Below, in pieces: positions 1 through 11,598 of a stretch of DNA of 33,779 nucleotides. Below the pieces are notes generated by a model. It saw only the letters and a list, made by a program, of their open reading frames with translations, did not search any database and had not been told where the DNA came from. The DNA is from Caulobacter sp. Lineage in GTDB: Bacteria; Pseudomonadota; Alphaproteobacteria; Caulobacterales; Caulobacteraceae. Made by a program: the position numbers and the translations under genes. The stretch is from NCBI GenBank assembly GCA_030645575.1, contig JAUSMJ010000083.1, positions 1 through 33,779 on the forward strand, written 5' to 3'. Position 1 is the first letter of the stretch. The number at the start of each line of letters is the position of its first letter.

Positions 1-418
1 TGGCGCCGCCGAGGTCGCCGACCACGCCGTCGCCGGCCGGGGCGCCCGCCAGCACGCCGAGCGCTGCGTATTTGGCTTCTTCCGCGCCGCTCAGCACCCG
101 CAGCACCAGACCGGTCTCGGCCTGCACCCGCTCGGCGAAGAGAGGGCCGTCCTCGGCGTCGCGGATGGCGGCGGTGGCGGCGGTGAACACCCGCTCGGGC
201 GGCAGGCGCTCGACCACCATGCGGAACCGCTTGAGGGCGGCGAGGGCGGTGGCGGCGCCGTCTTCGCTCAGGCGGCCGGTCCTCTTCAGGTCGCGGCCTA
301 GGCCGGCCAGCACCTTCTCGTTGAACACCGTCCACAACGAACGGCCCTCGACCCGGTACAGCACCAGGCGCACCGAGTTGGAGCCGACGTCGACGACGGC
401 GGCGTCATGACTGGTCAT
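1..418 (-). CDS. ppx: Exopolyphosphatase / Ppx-GppA phosphatase, N-terminal part (runs off the window)
   Basis: Only the first 139 residues are in the window; the gene continues past position 1. The Ppx/GppA family removes phosphate from polyphosphate or from pppGpp, using an actin-like ATPase fold. The visible part has the phosphate-1 loop [14 protein letters not shown] (residues 8-21), the family motif [10 protein letters not shown] (about 79-88), the [13 protein letters not shown] stretch carrying the expected catalytic glutamate (about 110-122), and the start of the second glycine loop, VVGDLGGA (132-139). The start ATG overlaps the stop codon of the upstream ppk gene in an ATGA arrangement, so the two are very probably translated together. 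That pairing of polyphosphate synthesis and breakdown supports exopolyphosphatase over a pure GppA role, but the C-terminal half that would help to decide is missing. Confidence 0.9.
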   Translation of the reverse strand, partial: MTSHDAAVVDVGSNSVRLVLYRVEGRSLWTVFNEKVLAGLGRDLKRTGRLSEDGAATALAALKRFRMVVERLPPERVFTAATAAIRDAEDGPLFAERVQAETGLVLRVLSGAEEAKYAALGVLAGAPAGDGVVGDLGGA

Positions 419-2616
419 TGGTCGAGGTCCAGGGCCAGGACGCCGGGCAGGTCGCGGACATGGTGACCCCGGCCCGACAGACTGGGGTTGGTCATGAAGT
501 AGTCGTGGGCCGAGAAGGCCATCCGCTTGTTCCAGGCCGGGTCGCGGGCGTAGCCGCCCTGGCTGTCCAGGATCCAGCTTTGCGCCTCGTCGTTGAGGTT
601 TGCGACCATGATCTGGCTGAGCACCTGTTCGTGCACCGTCGGGTTATCAACGGGTGTCATCGCCTCGACGCGGCGGTCGAGGTTGCGCGGCATCCAGTCG
701 GCCGAGCTGATGAACACCTTCGAGCGGCTGGACGGCATGGCCTTGCCGTTGGCGAAGGCGACGATCCGGCTGTGCTCGAGGTAGCGGCCGACGATGCTCT
801 TGACCCGGATGTTGTCCGACAGACCCGGCACGCCCGGCCGCAGGCAGCAGATGCCGCGCACCACCAGCTCGATGCGCACGCCAGACTGGCTGGCGCGGTA
901 CAGGGCGTCGATGATCTCCGGATCGACCAAGGCGTTGAGCTTGACCCAGATGCCCGACGGCTTGCCGGCCAGGGCGTTGTCCGCCTCGGTCGCGATCATC
1001 GTCATCAGATCGACCTTCAGCGTCTCGGGCGAGTAGCTGAGCTTCTCCAGCCGCTGCGGCGGGGCGTAGCCGGTGATGAAGTTGAACAGCCGCGCCGAAT
1101 CCCGGCCCAGCGCCGGGTCGGTCGTGAACAGCGACAGGTCGGTGTAGATCTTGGCCGTCACCGGATGATAGTTGCCGGTGCCGAAATGGCAGTAGGTGCG
1201 CAGGGTCTCGCCCTCGCGGCGGACCACCAGGCTCAGCTTGGCGTGGGTCTTGTACTCGACGAAGCCGAACACGACGTGCACGCCCGCCCGCTCCAGGTCC
1301 TTGGCCCAGCGCAGGTTGTTCTCCTCGTCGAAGCGCGCCTTGATCTCGACCAGGGCGGTGACGTTCTTGCCATTCTCGGCCGCCTCGATCAGGGCCGCGA
1401 CGATCGGGCTGTCCTGGCTGGTGCGGTACAGCGTCTGTTTGATCGCCAGCACATGCGGGTCGCGCGCGGCCTGGCGCAGGAACTGGACCACCACGTCGAA
1501 ACTCTCGAACGGATGGTGGACCAGGATGTCCTTCTCGCGAATGGCCGCGAAACAGTCGCCGTCGTGGTCGCGGATGCGTTCGGGGAAACGCGGCACGAAC
1601 GGCCTGAACTTCAGCTCCGGCCGGCCGTCGGGGATCAGCTGGCCCATCTGGGCCAGGCCCAGCTTGCCGTCGATCAGCACCACGTCCTCGGGGTCGCAGT
1701 GCAGGCTTTCCAGGATGAAGGCGCGCAGGTCCGGCGGCATGGCGGTCTGGACCTTGACCCGCACCACCTCGCCCAGCCGCCGGCGCTTCAGCTGCGCCTC
1801 GAACTCGCGGACCAGGTCCTCGGCCTCTTCCTCGATTTCCACGTCGCTGTCGCGGATCAGCCGGAACAGGCCGCGGCCCTCGACCTCGCAGCCGGGGAAC
1901 AGGTGGTCGATGAACAGGATCAGCAGGCTTTCCAGCGCGATGAACCGCTGCTCGCCCTTGCGCGCGCGGCCGTGCTCGGACGGCAGCGGCCAGAACCGCC
2001 GCACGGCCGTGGGCACCGGCACCAGGGCGTAGAGCTCCTTGCCGTCGGGCCGGCGCAGCTTCAGCGCCAGCGAGAAGCCGAGGTTGGGAATGAACGGGAA
2101 CGGGTGGGCCGGGTCGATGGCCAGCGGCGTCAGCACCGGAAACACGTGGTTGAGGAAGATGTCCTCGGCCCGGGCCCGGTCGGCCTCGCCGATGTCGCGC
2201 GCCTCCAGCAGGCGGATGCCCTCGGCCTGCAGGGCCGTGCGCAGCTCGCGCCAGATGCGCTGCTGGTCGGCCATCAGCTCGGCGGCCGAGGCGTTGACCT
2301 TGACCAGCTGTTCGGACGGCGTCAGCCCGTCCTGGCTGACCACGCGCACGCCCTCGCGCACCTGGCCCTTCAGGCCGGCGACGCGGACCATGTAGAATTC
2401 GTCGAGGTTGTTGGCGCTGATCGACAGGAACCGCAGCCGCTCGAGCAGCGGATGGCGCGGGTTCTCGGCCTCTTCCAGCACACGCCGGTTGAAGGCCAGC
2501 CAACTCAGTTCGCGGTTGAAGAAGCGGTCGGGCGAGGCCAGCAGCGCCTCGTCGAGGCGCGGCCGGCGGGGGCCCGGGGCGGGCGGGGCGGCTTCTGTGA
2601 TGGCGGCGTCGGTCAT
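415..2616 (-). CDS. ppk: Polyphosphate kinase 1
   Basis: PPK1 reversibly transfers the gamma phosphate of ATP onto inorganic polyphosphate. The 733-residue product has the usual length and domain order. The N-terminal domain opens with [20 protein letters not shown] (31-50). The two phospholipase-D-like catalytic domains follow, with the autophosphorylated histidine region [10 protein letters not shown] (H458), the second histidine in [19 protein letters not shown] (H477), and the C-terminal LEHSRIVAF (H615) and [11 protein letters not shown]. The open frame extends 19 codons further upstream, but I start at position 2616 because the protein then begins just ahead of the conserved domain, and because the longer version would place its start codon on a Pho box at 2672-2689. 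An ATGA overlap couples it to ppx. Regulation by phosphate starvation through PhoB is likely but inferred. Confidence 0.96.
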   Translation of the reverse strand: MTDAAITEAAPPAPGPRRPRLDEALLASPDRFFNRELSWLAFNRRVLEEAENPRHPLLERLRFLSISANNLDEFYMVRVAGLKGQVREGVRVVSQDGLTPSEQLVKVNASAAELMADQQRIWRELRTALQAEGIRLLEARDIGEADRARAEDIFLNHVFPVLTPLAIDPAHPFPFIPNLGFSLALKLRRPDGKELYALVPVPTAVRRFWPLPSEHGRARKGEQRFIALESLLILFIDHLFPGCEVEGRGLFRLIRDSDVEIEEEAEDLVREFEAQLKRRRLGEVVRVKVQTAMPPDLRAFILESLHCDPEDVVLIDGKLGLAQMGQLIPDGRPELKFRPFVPRFPERIRDHDGDCFAAIREKDILVHHPFESFDVVVQFLRQAARDPHVLAIKQTLYRTSQDSPIVAALIEAAENGKNVTALVEIKARFDEENNLRWAKDLERAGVHVVFGFVEYKTHAKLSLVVRREGETLRTYCHFGTGNYHPVTAKIYTDLSLFTTDPALGRDSARLFNFITGYAPPQRLEKLSYSPETLKVDLMTMIATEADNALAGKPSGIWVKLNALVDPEIIDALYRASQSGVRIELVVRGICCLRPGVPGLSDNIRVKSIVGRYLEHSRIVAFANGKAMPSSRSKVFISSADWMPRNLDRRVEAMTPVDNPTVHEQVLSQIMVANLNDEAQSWILDSQGGYARDPAWNKRMAFSAHDYFMTNPSLSGRGHHVRDLPGVLALDLDQ

Positions 2617-2671
2617 GGGGCCTCTGCGTCGCCGGGGTTGTGACGTGGCGCGCGGCCTGTCGCAAGGGGGC

Positions 2672-2689
2672 ATGACAGGGGTGTTACAC
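2672..2689 (-). promoter_or_regulatory. Candidate Pho box upstream of ppk-ppx
   Basis: Read on the minus strand this is GTGTAACACCCCTGTCAT: two heptamers, GTGTAAC and CTGTCAT, separated by four bases, so an 11-bp period. This matches the known PhoB half-site CTGT(A/C)A(C/T) with a single deviation in the first base. It lies 55 bp before the chosen ppk start on the correct strand. ppk is a known PhoB target in other bacteria, so the context supports the call. No -10 element was identified with confidence. Confidence 0.6.
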
Positions 2690-2745
2690 GGAGGATGTTA
2701 CGGTTGGGTGATCGTCGTCCTCGCCCTCGCGGGAGAGGATCGCCG

Positions 2746-3150
2746 CTACGCCGCTACGGTCCGCGCCGGATTGGGACCGTAGCGGTTGGCGCCCTGTTCG
2801 CCGCTCATCACGCCCAGCTCCACGGCGGCCCAGACGATGACCACCGCGAACACCGCGTCGATGAAGATGAATGGCTGGGACCAGACCGCGATCAGGGCCA
2901 GGATGACGACGGCCGCCAGCCAGCCCGACCGGCCCCGGTCGTGCAGGCGCCTGGACAGCACGCAGGCGGCGGAGAACAGCAGGCCCGGATAGACCACCCA
3001 GCCGGTCAGCCAGTGCAGGGTCGGGCCCATGGAGGCCTCGTAGATCACCGCGACCGTGGTCAGCGTCGCCGCGGCGATCAGGAACGGCGTCCGCGCCACG
3101 CGGCCCGTGGAGGAGAAGAACAGCTCCACCCAGTCGATCTGGCCGCTCAT
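2746..3150 (-). CDS. DUF805 family membrane protein (first of three)
   Basis: A 134-residue integral membrane protein with the DUF805 layout: an N-terminal aromatic/GR motif (FFSSTGRVART, about 11-21), several hydrophobic segments, the RRLHDRGRSGWLAAV motif (about 67-81), and a C-terminal NRYGPNP (122-128). DUF805 proteins are widespread and have no firmly established function. The frame is open for 57 codons upstream, but the ATG at 3150 gives the family-typical N-terminus. It lies 50 bp downstream of a second DUF805 gene on the same strand, so they may be cotranscribed. Confidence 0.85.
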   Translation of the reverse strand: MSGQIDWVELFFSSTGRVARTPFLIAAATLTTVAVIYEASMGPTLHWLTGWVVYPGLLFSAACVLSRRLHDRGRSGWLAAVVILALIAVWSQPFIFIDAVFAVVIVWAAVELGVMSGEQGANRYGPNPARTVAA

Positions 3151-3200
3151 ATGGGTTCGCTCGCTCCGACTCTTGGGACAGGGATCCCTGAGGTCCCTAT

Positions 3201-3626
3201 CTAGGCGAGAGCGGCGCGCGGCGAAAGGTCGGCGCGCCAGGCGGCGAAGGTCGGCGCGCGGACCCCATGCCGGTTGCGGCCGGGCGTGCCCTCGCCGGTG
3301 ACCAGGCTGAGCACCAGCCACAGCTGGCCCAGGAAGGGCGGCATGACGAACAGCAGCATCCAGCCGGAGAGGTCGCGGTCATGGCAGCGGCGGACGGCGG
3401 CGGCCAGGCTGATCCACACCCCGTTGAGCAGCAGAAACGCGATCAGCGCCGCCACCGCGCCCTGGCTCGGCCCGGTGACATGGGCGCCGGACTCGTCGCC
3501 CGCGCCGCTGAAAATGATCATCAGGAAGGTGAAGACATAGCTGGCCGTGAACACGCCGATCAGCGTCAGGGCGAACCCGAGCCGCCCGGTCCGGCCGGAA
3601 AAACGGTAGAGTTCCCAGGCGCCCAT
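3201..3626 (-). CDS. DUF805 family membrane protein (second of three)
   Basis: A 141-residue membrane protein. It begins MGAWELYRFSGRTGRLGFAL, has hydrophobic segments near residues 20-40, 58-77 and 88-110, a diverged family motif VRRCHDRDLSGWMLLF (about 78-93), and a C-terminal GTPGRNRHG in place of the usual GPNRFG. The ATG at 3626 is preceded by a strong GGGAGG ribosome-binding site. A longer open frame reaching to 3878 exists but has no domain support. The replacement of the RRLHD histidine context and of the terminal motif marks it as a diverged paralogue of its neighbour. Function unknown. Confidence 0.8.
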   Translation of the reverse strand: MGAWELYRFSGRTGRLGFALTLIGVFTASYVFTFLMIIFSGAGDESGAHVTGPSQGAVAALIAFLLLNGVWISLAAAVRRCHDRDLSGWMLLFVMPPFLGQLWLVLSLVTGEGTPGRNRHGVRAPTFAAWRADLSPRAALA

Positions 3627-3708
3627 GGCGCAACCTCCCGCAGCCTTGGGAACAACGCGGCTGGCGCCGGTTTGGTTTCGTCGGGCGGGGTCAGGCTGGC
3701 GGCGGTTG

Positions 3709-3803
3709 TCACCCGAACTCGACCAGCACCTCGTCGGCGGCCACGCTGTCGCCGCCCTTGGCCGAGACGGTGACCACCACGCCCTCGCGTTCGGCGCGGA
3801 TGA
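3709..3803 (-). pseudogene. Orphan fragment of the 3' end of the acyl-CoA carboxylase alpha gene
   Basis: On the minus strand this encodes about 31 residues (VIRAEREGVV...DEVLVEFG) that match the C-terminus of the biotin carboxyl carrier domain of the complete gene at 6584-8560, ending at its own TGA stop. The match starts just after the biotinylated MKM motif, so the fragment cannot carry biotin and lacks the rest of the enzyme. At DNA level 91 bp are shared with only 4 mismatches, clustered as one block. An open frame runs through it from 4059, antisense to the receptor gene, but the upstream part has no resemblance to the carboxylase. It is a relic of duplication or insertion and not a working gene. 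Confidence 0.85.
3713..3803 (+). repeat. 91-bp direct repeat, left copy
   Basis: Matches 6588-6678 in the same orientation, offset 2875 bp, with 4 mismatches, all at 3772-3775. The sequences flanking the two copies are unrelated on both sides. The two copies bracket the TonB-dependent receptor and the third DUF805 gene. Confidence 0.9.
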
Positions 3804-3877
3804 CCCCGTTTTTCCCGTCCGCACCCCTATCCAGCCGTGCGCTCTCTGCGTAAGGTTGAGGGGGTCGTGGGGGTGCA

Positions 3878-5998
3878 ATGGTGGCGGTAGTTTCGACGGT
3901 TGTGCTCGCCGCCCTGGTCACGGCCGGTTCCAGCGCGGCGCCCGACCCCGCGCCCGCCGCCGCCCCGCCCGCCGCCCCGCCCGCCGCCGAGACGCCGCGC
4001 CCGGACGACACGTCTGTCGCCGAAGTCGTGGTGGTCGCCGAGCGGCCGGCGGTGGTCAAACAGATTGACCGGCAGGTCTATGACGTCCGCAACGATCCCG
4101 AGGCCCAGACCGCCTCGGTCATGGACGTCCTTGGAAAAATCCCCTCGGTCACCACCACGCCCGCCGGCGCGGTGCTGTTGCTCGGTCAGTCCGGGGTCAC
4201 GATCCTGATCGATGGCAAGCCGGGCAACATCCGCGGCCTGCGAGGGGCCGACATCGAGCGGATCGAGGTGATGACCAATCCCTCGGCCCAGTATGGCCCG
4301 CAGGGCGCGGCCGGGATCATCAACATCATCACCCGCAAGGACCGCCGTCAGGGCCTGACCGGCAGCGTCACGGCGGGAGTCGACAGCCAGGGCGGCTATT
4401 GGGCCAGCGCCGGTCCCAACTGGGTGATCGGTCGCTGGACCCTTGGCGGCTCCCTGGCGCTCACGAGCCAGAACAGCGACGGCGAGTGGGAGGTCCGGCG
4501 GCGGGAGCGGGACGGGCTTGGCGGGGAGGTCAACGTTGTCGAGGCCAGCCGCTACCGCTCTGACTCCGAAAACTACTCCGGCGGGCTGAAGCTGGCCTTC
4601 CGGCGCAACGACCGCCAGCGGTTCTATGTCAACGTCCAGGTCTTTCAGGCGTTGGGCGACGATCGCGAACGGACGCGCGCCACCGCGGACGACGCCAGTT
4701 TCGCCTCCTACGCCGAGCTGACGGACCGCCCTTCTCGGTTTGAGGGGCTCGACATCGACGCGGGCTATGACTGGACCGGCCCGACGGAGGGCGAGACCTT
4801 TTCCCTGTCCATTTTGGTCAATCCATGGATCCTGCGCCCCGCTGACAGGACCGAGGATCGCTTCGACGACCCGGCGCTGCCTGTCCGCCTGTTCCGTCAG
4901 GCCAGAAACAGAGACAACCTCGATCTGGAGTTTAAGGCCGACTACAAGCGCCCGCTCGACGGATCGCGCATTCTGGCGCTCGGCGCCGGCTGGACCCGCG
5001 CCGACCAGACCGAGGGCACTGTCTTCGAAAACCTCGCCGGTCCCGACCCGGTGCGCGACCTCGACCAGTCGATCCACGGCATCCGCGACGTCTGGTCCAG
5101 CTACGTGACCTATCAGTTTCCCCTGGCGCCCTGGACCGTCATGCCTGGCCTGCGGGTCGAGTCCGAAACCTTTGACGTGCGGTCGATGGGCGCGATCGGG
5201 AGTTCGAGCGACCTGTTCTGGTATCCCAGCCTGCATGTCACCCGTGATCTCGGCGAGGCCCTGAAGCTCAGCCTCAGCTACAGCCGTCGCATCGACCGGC
5301 CGGATCTCGGGCGGCTGGACCCGGCCATCCGCTACAGCGGGGCCAACGAGGCGCGGCAAGGCAACCCCGATCTCGACCCGGTCACGGCCGACGCTTATGA
5401 GGCCCGCCTCGACTACGCCAAAGGCGGTTTCGGCGCCGGCCTCACCCTCTACAGCCGCGAATCCTCGGGAACCTGGTCGAGCTTCTCGACCCTGACGCCC
5501 GACGGGGTCCGGCTAACGACCACGATCAACGCAGGGGAGAGCGCCAATCGTGGCGCGGAGCTGGCGCTTCGCGGCAAGGTGGCCGGCAAATGGCAATATG
5601 TCGTGACCACGAACCTGTTCTGGCGCGAGCAGCAGGTGCTGGTCGGCGGCGTTCCGCGCGCGGACAGCCGGTTCAGCTATACCGGCAACGCCCAGTTCAG
5701 CTGGAAGGCGGCGCCGGCCAATCCCGACACGGGCGACCAGGTTCAGCTCAGCCTGCGCTACCTGGGGCCCACCGCGTCATATCAGGGCAGCCGGGACGGC
5801 TTCTTCCGCGCCGACCTGACCTTGCGCCGGCCGTTCACCAAGAGGGTGACCGGTGTGCTGATCATCTCCGACCTGCTCGACAGCAGCGAATCTCATTCGC
5901 GGTTGAACACGACGGACTACGACGAGGACATCACCTCCCGGGGCTCCGGTCCGACGGCGCGGTTTTCCCTGACCTACCGGCTGGGCGGGCCTGATTAG
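3878..5998 (+). CDS. TonB-dependent outer membrane receptor
   Basis: A 706-residue outer membrane transporter that would take up a ligand using energy from TonB-ExbBD; the ligand is not known. An N-terminal hydrophobic stretch (MVAVVSTVVLAALVTAGSSA) looks like a signal peptide, although it lacks the usual positive charge. A Pro/Ala-rich linker follows, then a TonB-box-like SVAEVVVVAER (about 46-56), a plug domain (about 60-155) with PSAQYGPQGAAGIINIITRK, and a beta-barrel rich in alternating aromatic residues up to the end. An in-frame stop at 3857 and the absence of any other upstream start fix the ATG at 3878. It ends ...TYRLGGPD, not with the usual terminal aromatic residue. The gene converges with the DUF805 gene on the other strand with no bases between the two stop codons, and lies inside the 91-bp repeat pair. 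Confidence 0.88.
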   Translation: MVAVVSTVVLAALVTAGSSAAPDPAPAAAPPAAPPAAETPRPDDTSVAEVVVVAERPAVVKQIDRQVYDVRNDPEAQTASVMDVLGKIPSVTTTPAGAVLLLGQSGVTILIDGKPGNIRGLRGADIERIEVMTNPSAQYGPQGAAGIINIITRKDRRQGLTGSVTAGVDSQGGYWASAGPNWVIGRWTLGGSLALTSQNSDGEWEVRRRERDGLGGEVNVVEASRYRSDSENYSGGLKLAFRRNDRQRFYVNVQVFQALGDDRERTRATADDASFASYAELTDRPSRFEGLDIDAGYDWTGPTEGETFSLSILVNPWILRPADRTEDRFDDPALPVRLFRQARNRDNLDLEFKADYKRPLDGSRILALGAGWTRADQTEGTVFENLAGPDPVRDLDQSIHGIRDVWSSYVTYQFPLAPWTVMPGLRVESETFDVRSMGAIGSSSDLFWYPSLHVTRDLGEALKLSLSYSRRIDRPDLGRLDPAIRYSGANEARQGNPDLDPVTADAYEARLDYAKGGFGAGLTLYSRESSGTWSSFSTLTPDGVRLTTTINAGESANRGAELALRGKVAGKWQYVVTTNLFWREQQVLVGGVPRADSRFSYTGNAQFSWKAAPANPDTGDQVQLSLRYLGPTASYQGSRDGFFRADLTLRRPFTKRVTGVLIISDLLDSSESHSRLNTTDYDEDITSRGSGPTARFSLTYRLGGPD

Positions 5999-6547
5999 CT
6001 AGGCCGGGTCAGGCGGCCCGAAATCGACTTTCGGATAGGGCGCGGCCGAAGGCCCTTTCGGGGAGGGGCCGAAACGGTTGGGACCGGGCGTGCCGTCGAG
6101 AAAGCCGAGGGTGATGAGGAACCATAGCCCAAGGACAAAGAGCGTCGCCGGCCAGACGAAAGGCAGGACCTGTTGAAGCGCCGGGGAGAGCCCGGAAGTC
6201 CAGGACGTCGCCGAGGCAGGGATGTAGTCCACGCCGTAGATCACGACATAGTAGGCCAGCACCGGCCAGGCTGATCGATTCCGGTCATGATACCGCTGCA
6301 CCGACAGGGCAATGGTCGGCCACAGGAAGGCCAGTTGGATCGGCAGGATCACATAGAGTGGAATCGCGGCCAGCGCCTCGAACGGCGTCATGGGCGCAGC
6401 CGACGGGCTCAGATGGACCACCGACACCACCGAGACGAGCGCGAAGGTCAAGACGACCTGTGCGATGCCAAGCAGGATGCCCAGCATCCACCAGTCCTGT
6501 CGCCGGATACGGCCTCGAAAGCCGAACAGCTTGTCCCGTGTCGTCAT
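5999..6547 (-). CDS. DUF805 family membrane protein (third of three)
   Basis: A 182-residue membrane protein, longer than the other two. It begins with KLFGFRGRIRRQDWWMLGIL, contains the motif QRYHDRNRSAWPVLAYYVV (about 83-101), ends its last membrane segment with DGTPGPNRFGPSPKGP (about 150-165), and has a Pro-rich tail. The terminal motif is the best match to the family of the three, so it is not simply a recent copy of its neighbours. Its stop codon abuts that of the receptor gene. Function unknown; the position inside the repeat-bounded segment suggests that it arrived or moved together with the receptor. Confidence 0.85.
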   Translation of the reverse strand: MTTRDKLFGFRGRIRRQDWWMLGILLGIAQVVLTFALVSVVSVVHLSPSAAPMTPFEALAAIPLYVILPIQLAFLWPTIALSVQRYHDRNRSAWPVLAYYVVIYGVDYIPASATSWTSGLSPALQQVLPFVWPATLFVLGLWFLITLGFLDGTPGPNRFGPSPKGPSAAPYPKVDFGPPDPA

Positions 6548-6583
6548 CGGCGATTCCCCTCAACCGGGGGTAGCCTAGCGACG

Positions 6584-8560
<1,977 letters not shown>

Positions 8561-8641
8561 CGGCTCGCGGTCGCCCCTTGCGCACGTTCGTTGCGCGTCC
8601 GGTTAGCCCGCATGGTCCCCCTTTGCAACGGCGCCGGTGCG

Positions 8642-8962
8642 TCAGCCCAGCTTCACCGCCGTGCCGGAGGCGGTGACCATCAGCATGCCGTTGTTGGCGC
8701 CCAGGGTCTCGTAGTCGAGGTCCACGCCGACGACCGCGTCGGCGCCGAGCCTGGCGGCTTCGGCGGTCATTTCCCGCAGGGCGCCTTCGCGGGCTTCCCG
8801 CAGGACCGACTCGTAGCTGGCCGCGCGGCCGCCGACGATGTCGCGAATGCCGGCGAACAGGTCGCGGAAGATGTTGGCGCCCAGGATCACCTCGCCGGAG
8901 ACGACTCCCAGGGTTTCGCGGGTCGGGCGTTCGGCGATGGTCGGGGTGGTGGCGGTGAGCAT
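8642..8962 (-). CDS. YbjQ/UPF0145 family protein (putative heavy-metal-binding)
   Basis: A 106-residue protein of the YbjQ family, small oligomeric proteins annotated as heavy-metal-binding, with no firm physiological role. Family features are the N-terminal [19 protein letters not shown], the charged helix [18 protein letters not shown], and the ending [16 protein letters not shown] followed by [14 protein letters not shown] start at the ATG at 8962, preceded by an AGAAGGGA ribosome-binding site; the longer open frame runs into the divergent msrB gene. The gene is divergent from msrB with 55 bp between the two starts, so both promoters must lie in that short space. Confidence 0.85.
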   Translation of the reverse strand: MLTATTPTIAERPTRETLGVVSGEVILGANIFRDLFAGIRDIVGGRAASYESVLREAREGALREMTAEAARLGADAVVGVDLDYETLGANNGMLMVTASGTAVKLG

Positions 8963-9017
8963 GTCAGATCGGTCCCTTCTCTTCCGGCCAGGCCGGTCCG
9001 GCCCTACATTGGGCGCC

Positions 9018-9500
9018 ATGAGCAGCTCCGCAATGTCCGCCGCCGGCTTCGACCTGACCCCGCCCACCGACGCCGAGCGCGCGCGTCTGGAAGCCGACCT
9101 TAGCGGCGAGGAGGCGCGGGTGCTGCTGCATCACGGCACCGAGGCGCCGTTCTGCGGCGGCCTGCTGGGCGAGAAGCGCCCGGGCGCCTACTGCTGCCGC
9201 CTGTGCGGTCTGCCGCTGTTCCGCTTCGAGACCAAATTCGAGAGCGGCACGGGCTGGCCCAGCTTCTACGCCCCGTACGATCCGGCCCATGTGGCCGAGG
9301 TGCGCGACACCAGCCACGGCATGCTGCGCATCGAGACCCTCTGCGCCCGCTGCGGCAGCCATCAGGGCCACGTCTTCCCCGACGGCCCGCCGCCGACCCG
9401 GCTGCGCTACTGCATCAACTCGATCTCGCTGACCTTCGTCGGCGACGGCGAGCCGTTGCCGGACCCGTTGGGCCGGGGGGACGGGCTTCCCCGCCGCTGA
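9018..9500 (+). CDS. msrB: Peptide-methionine (R)-S-oxide reductase
   Basis: MsrB reduces the R form of methionine sulfoxide in oxidised proteins. The 160-residue product has the full motif set: the first zinc pair in [11 protein letters not shown], the substrate loop [12 protein letters not shown], the second zinc pair in [16 protein letters not shown], and the catalytic cysteine in [12 protein letters not shown] near the C-terminus. The first ATG of the open frame (8838) would overlap ybjQ antisense and has no domain support, so the ATG at 9018 is chosen; an ATG five codons later is also possible. No signal peptide, so the enzyme is cytoplasmic. It ends before a strong convergent terminator shared with glnA. 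Confidence 0.93.
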   Translation: MSSSAMSAAGFDLTPPTDAERARLEADLSGEEARVLLHHGTEAPFCGGLLGEKRPGAYCCRLCGLPLFRFETKFESGTGWPSFYAPYDPAHVAEVRDTSHGMLRIETLCARCGSHQGHVFPDGPPPTRLRYCINSISLTFVGDGEPLPDPLGRGDGLPRR

Positions 9501-9530
9501 AGGACGCGGGTCCCCGCGGGCCCATGAACA

Positions 9531-9567
9531 AAGGGCCGGAGATCGCTCTCCGGCCCTTCGCGTTTTT
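9531..9567. terminator. Rho-independent terminator between msrB and glnA
   Basis: Perfect 11-bp stem AAGGGCCGGAG / CTCCGGCCCTT (9531-9541 and 9548-9558), extendable by one more pair, with a small loop, then a T-run at 9563-9567. It serves msrB directly. The two genes converge here and the opposite strand is moderately U-rich after the stem, so it may also end the glnBA transcript. Confidence 0.85.
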
Positions 9568-9583
9568 GATCAGCTTCCGCTGA

Positions 9584-10993
9584 CTAGCACTTGTAATACA
9601 TGTCGAATTCGACGGGGTGCGGGTGCAGTTGCAGGCGCATCACCTCTTCCATCTTCAGCTCAATGTAGGCGTCGATGAAGTCGTCATCCATGACGCCGCC
9701 CTTCTTGAGGAAGGCGCGGTCCTTGTCGAGGTTTTCGAGCGCCTCGCGCAGGCTGCCGCAGACCTCGGGGATCTTCTTCTGCTCGCGCGGCGGCAGGTCG
9801 TAGAGGTTCTTGTCGGCGGGCGCGCCCGGATCGATGCGGTTCTCGATGCCGTCCAGGCCGGCCATCAGCAGGGCCGTGAAGGTCAGGTACGGGTTGCCCA
9901 TGGGATCGGGGAACCGGCATTCCAGACGCTTGGCCTTGGGGCTGTCGACGTGGGGGATGCGGATCGAGGCGGAGCGGTTGCGGCTGGAATAGGCCAGCTT
10001 CACCGGCGCTTCGTAGCCCGGGACCAGTCGCTTGTAGCTGTTGGTCGTCGAGTTGGAGAAGGCGTTGATCGCCTTGGCGTGCTTGATGATGCCGCCGATG
10101 TACCACAGGCACATCTGCGACAGGCCCGCGTACTGGTCGCCGGCGAACAGCGGCTTGCCGTCGGCCCAGATCGACTGGTGCACATGCATGCCCGAGCCGT
10201 TGTCGGCGAACATCGGCTTGGCCATGAAGGTCGCCGTCTTGCCATAGGCGTGGGCCACGTTGTGGATCACGTACTTATAGAGCTGCAGACGGTCGGCCAT
10301 GATGACCATGGTGTCGAACTTCAGGCCGAGCTCGTGCTGGGCGGGCGCCACCTCGTGGTGGTGCTTTTCGGGCTTCATGCCCAGCTCGCCCATGACCGCC
10401 AGCATCTCGCCGCGCAGGTCCTGGGCGCTATCGACCGGGTTGAGCGGGAAATAGCCGCCCTTGGGGCCCGGGCGGTGGCCCATGTTGCCTTCCGGATAGC
10501 TCTTGCCGGTGTTGGTCGGCAGCTCGGTCGAGTCGTAGCTGTAGCCGGTGTTGTGCGGGTCGGTGGACCACTTCACGTCGTCGAAGATGAAGAACTCCGC
10601 TTCCGGGCCGAAGAACACCGTGTCGCCCACGCCCGAGGACTTGACGTACGCCAGGGCCGTCTTGGCCATCGAGCGCGGGTCGCGGTTGTAGGGCGTGCCG
10701 GTGTCGGGGTTCACCACGTCGCAGAACAGGCACAGCGTGGTCTGCTGGTAAAAGGGGTCGATGTAGGCCGTGGCCAGGTCGGGCCGCAGCTTCATGTCGG
10801 ACTCATTGATGGCCTTCCAGCCGGCGATCGACGAGCCGTCGAACATCGTGCCGTCCTCGAGGAAGTCGTCATCGACCAGGTCGATGTCGAACGTCACGTG
10901 CTGCATCTTGCCGCGAATGTCGGTGAAGCGGACGTCGACGTATTTGACGTCCTTCTCCTTGATCATCGCCAGAATGTCTTTGGCCTTGGCCAT
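9584..10993 (-). CDS. glnA: Glutamine synthetase, type I
   Basis: Makes glutamine from glutamate, ammonia and ATP as a dodecamer in the cytoplasm. The 469-residue length is typical. Visible motifs are the latch-loop region [12 protein letters not shown], the metal-binding [28 protein letters not shown], the ATP-binding region [28 protein letters not shown], and the adenylylation loop [10 protein letters not shown] with Tyr398. The tyrosine places it in the GSI-beta group controlled by GlnE adenylylation. It is the second gene of a glnB-glnA pair with a 49-bp gap, so transcription probably starts ahead of glnB, possibly with an extra promoter in the gap. It ends at a shared terminator. Confidence 0.98.
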   Translation of the reverse strand: MAKAKDILAMIKEKDVKYVDVRFTDIRGKMQHVTFDIDLVDDDFLEDGTMFDGSSIAGWKAINESDMKLRPDLATAYIDPFYQQTTLCLFCDVVNPDTGTPYNRDPRSMAKTALAYVKSSGVGDTVFFGPEAEFFIFDDVKWSTDPHNTGYSYDSTELPTNTGKSYPEGNMGHRPGPKGGYFPLNPVDSAQDLRGEMLAVMGELGMKPEKHHHEVAPAQHELGLKFDTMVIMADRLQLYKYVIHNVAHAYGKTATFMAKPMFADNGSGMHVHQSIWADGKPLFAGDQYAGLSQMCLWYIGGIIKHAKAINAFSNSTTNSYKRLVPGYEAPVKLAYSSRNRSASIRIPHVDSPKAKRLECRFPDPMGNPYLTFTALLMAGLDGIENRIDPGAPADKNLYDLPPREQKKIPEVCGSLREALENLDKDRAFLKKGGVMDDDFIDAYIELKMEEVMRLQLHPHPVEFDMYYKC

Positions 10994-11042
10994 GTGCCCT
11001 ATCCCCTGAGCTGATGGTTCGAAACGGTTGGGTTGGTCTTCT

Positions 11043-11552
<510 letters not shown>

Positions 11553-11598
11553 TCAGGGGGCTACCGAGGCGGAATTGCACGCTGAAGGGAGCGGAACG

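Noticed and set aside
418..2643. A 741-codon plus-strand open frame across ppk
   Set aside because: Antisense shadow of a well-supported gene; composition is biased and no family is recognisable.
3827..5359. A 510-codon minus-strand open frame across the receptor gene
   Set aside because: The plus strand encodes a receptor with plug and barrel motifs; the antisense frame has no recognisable motif.
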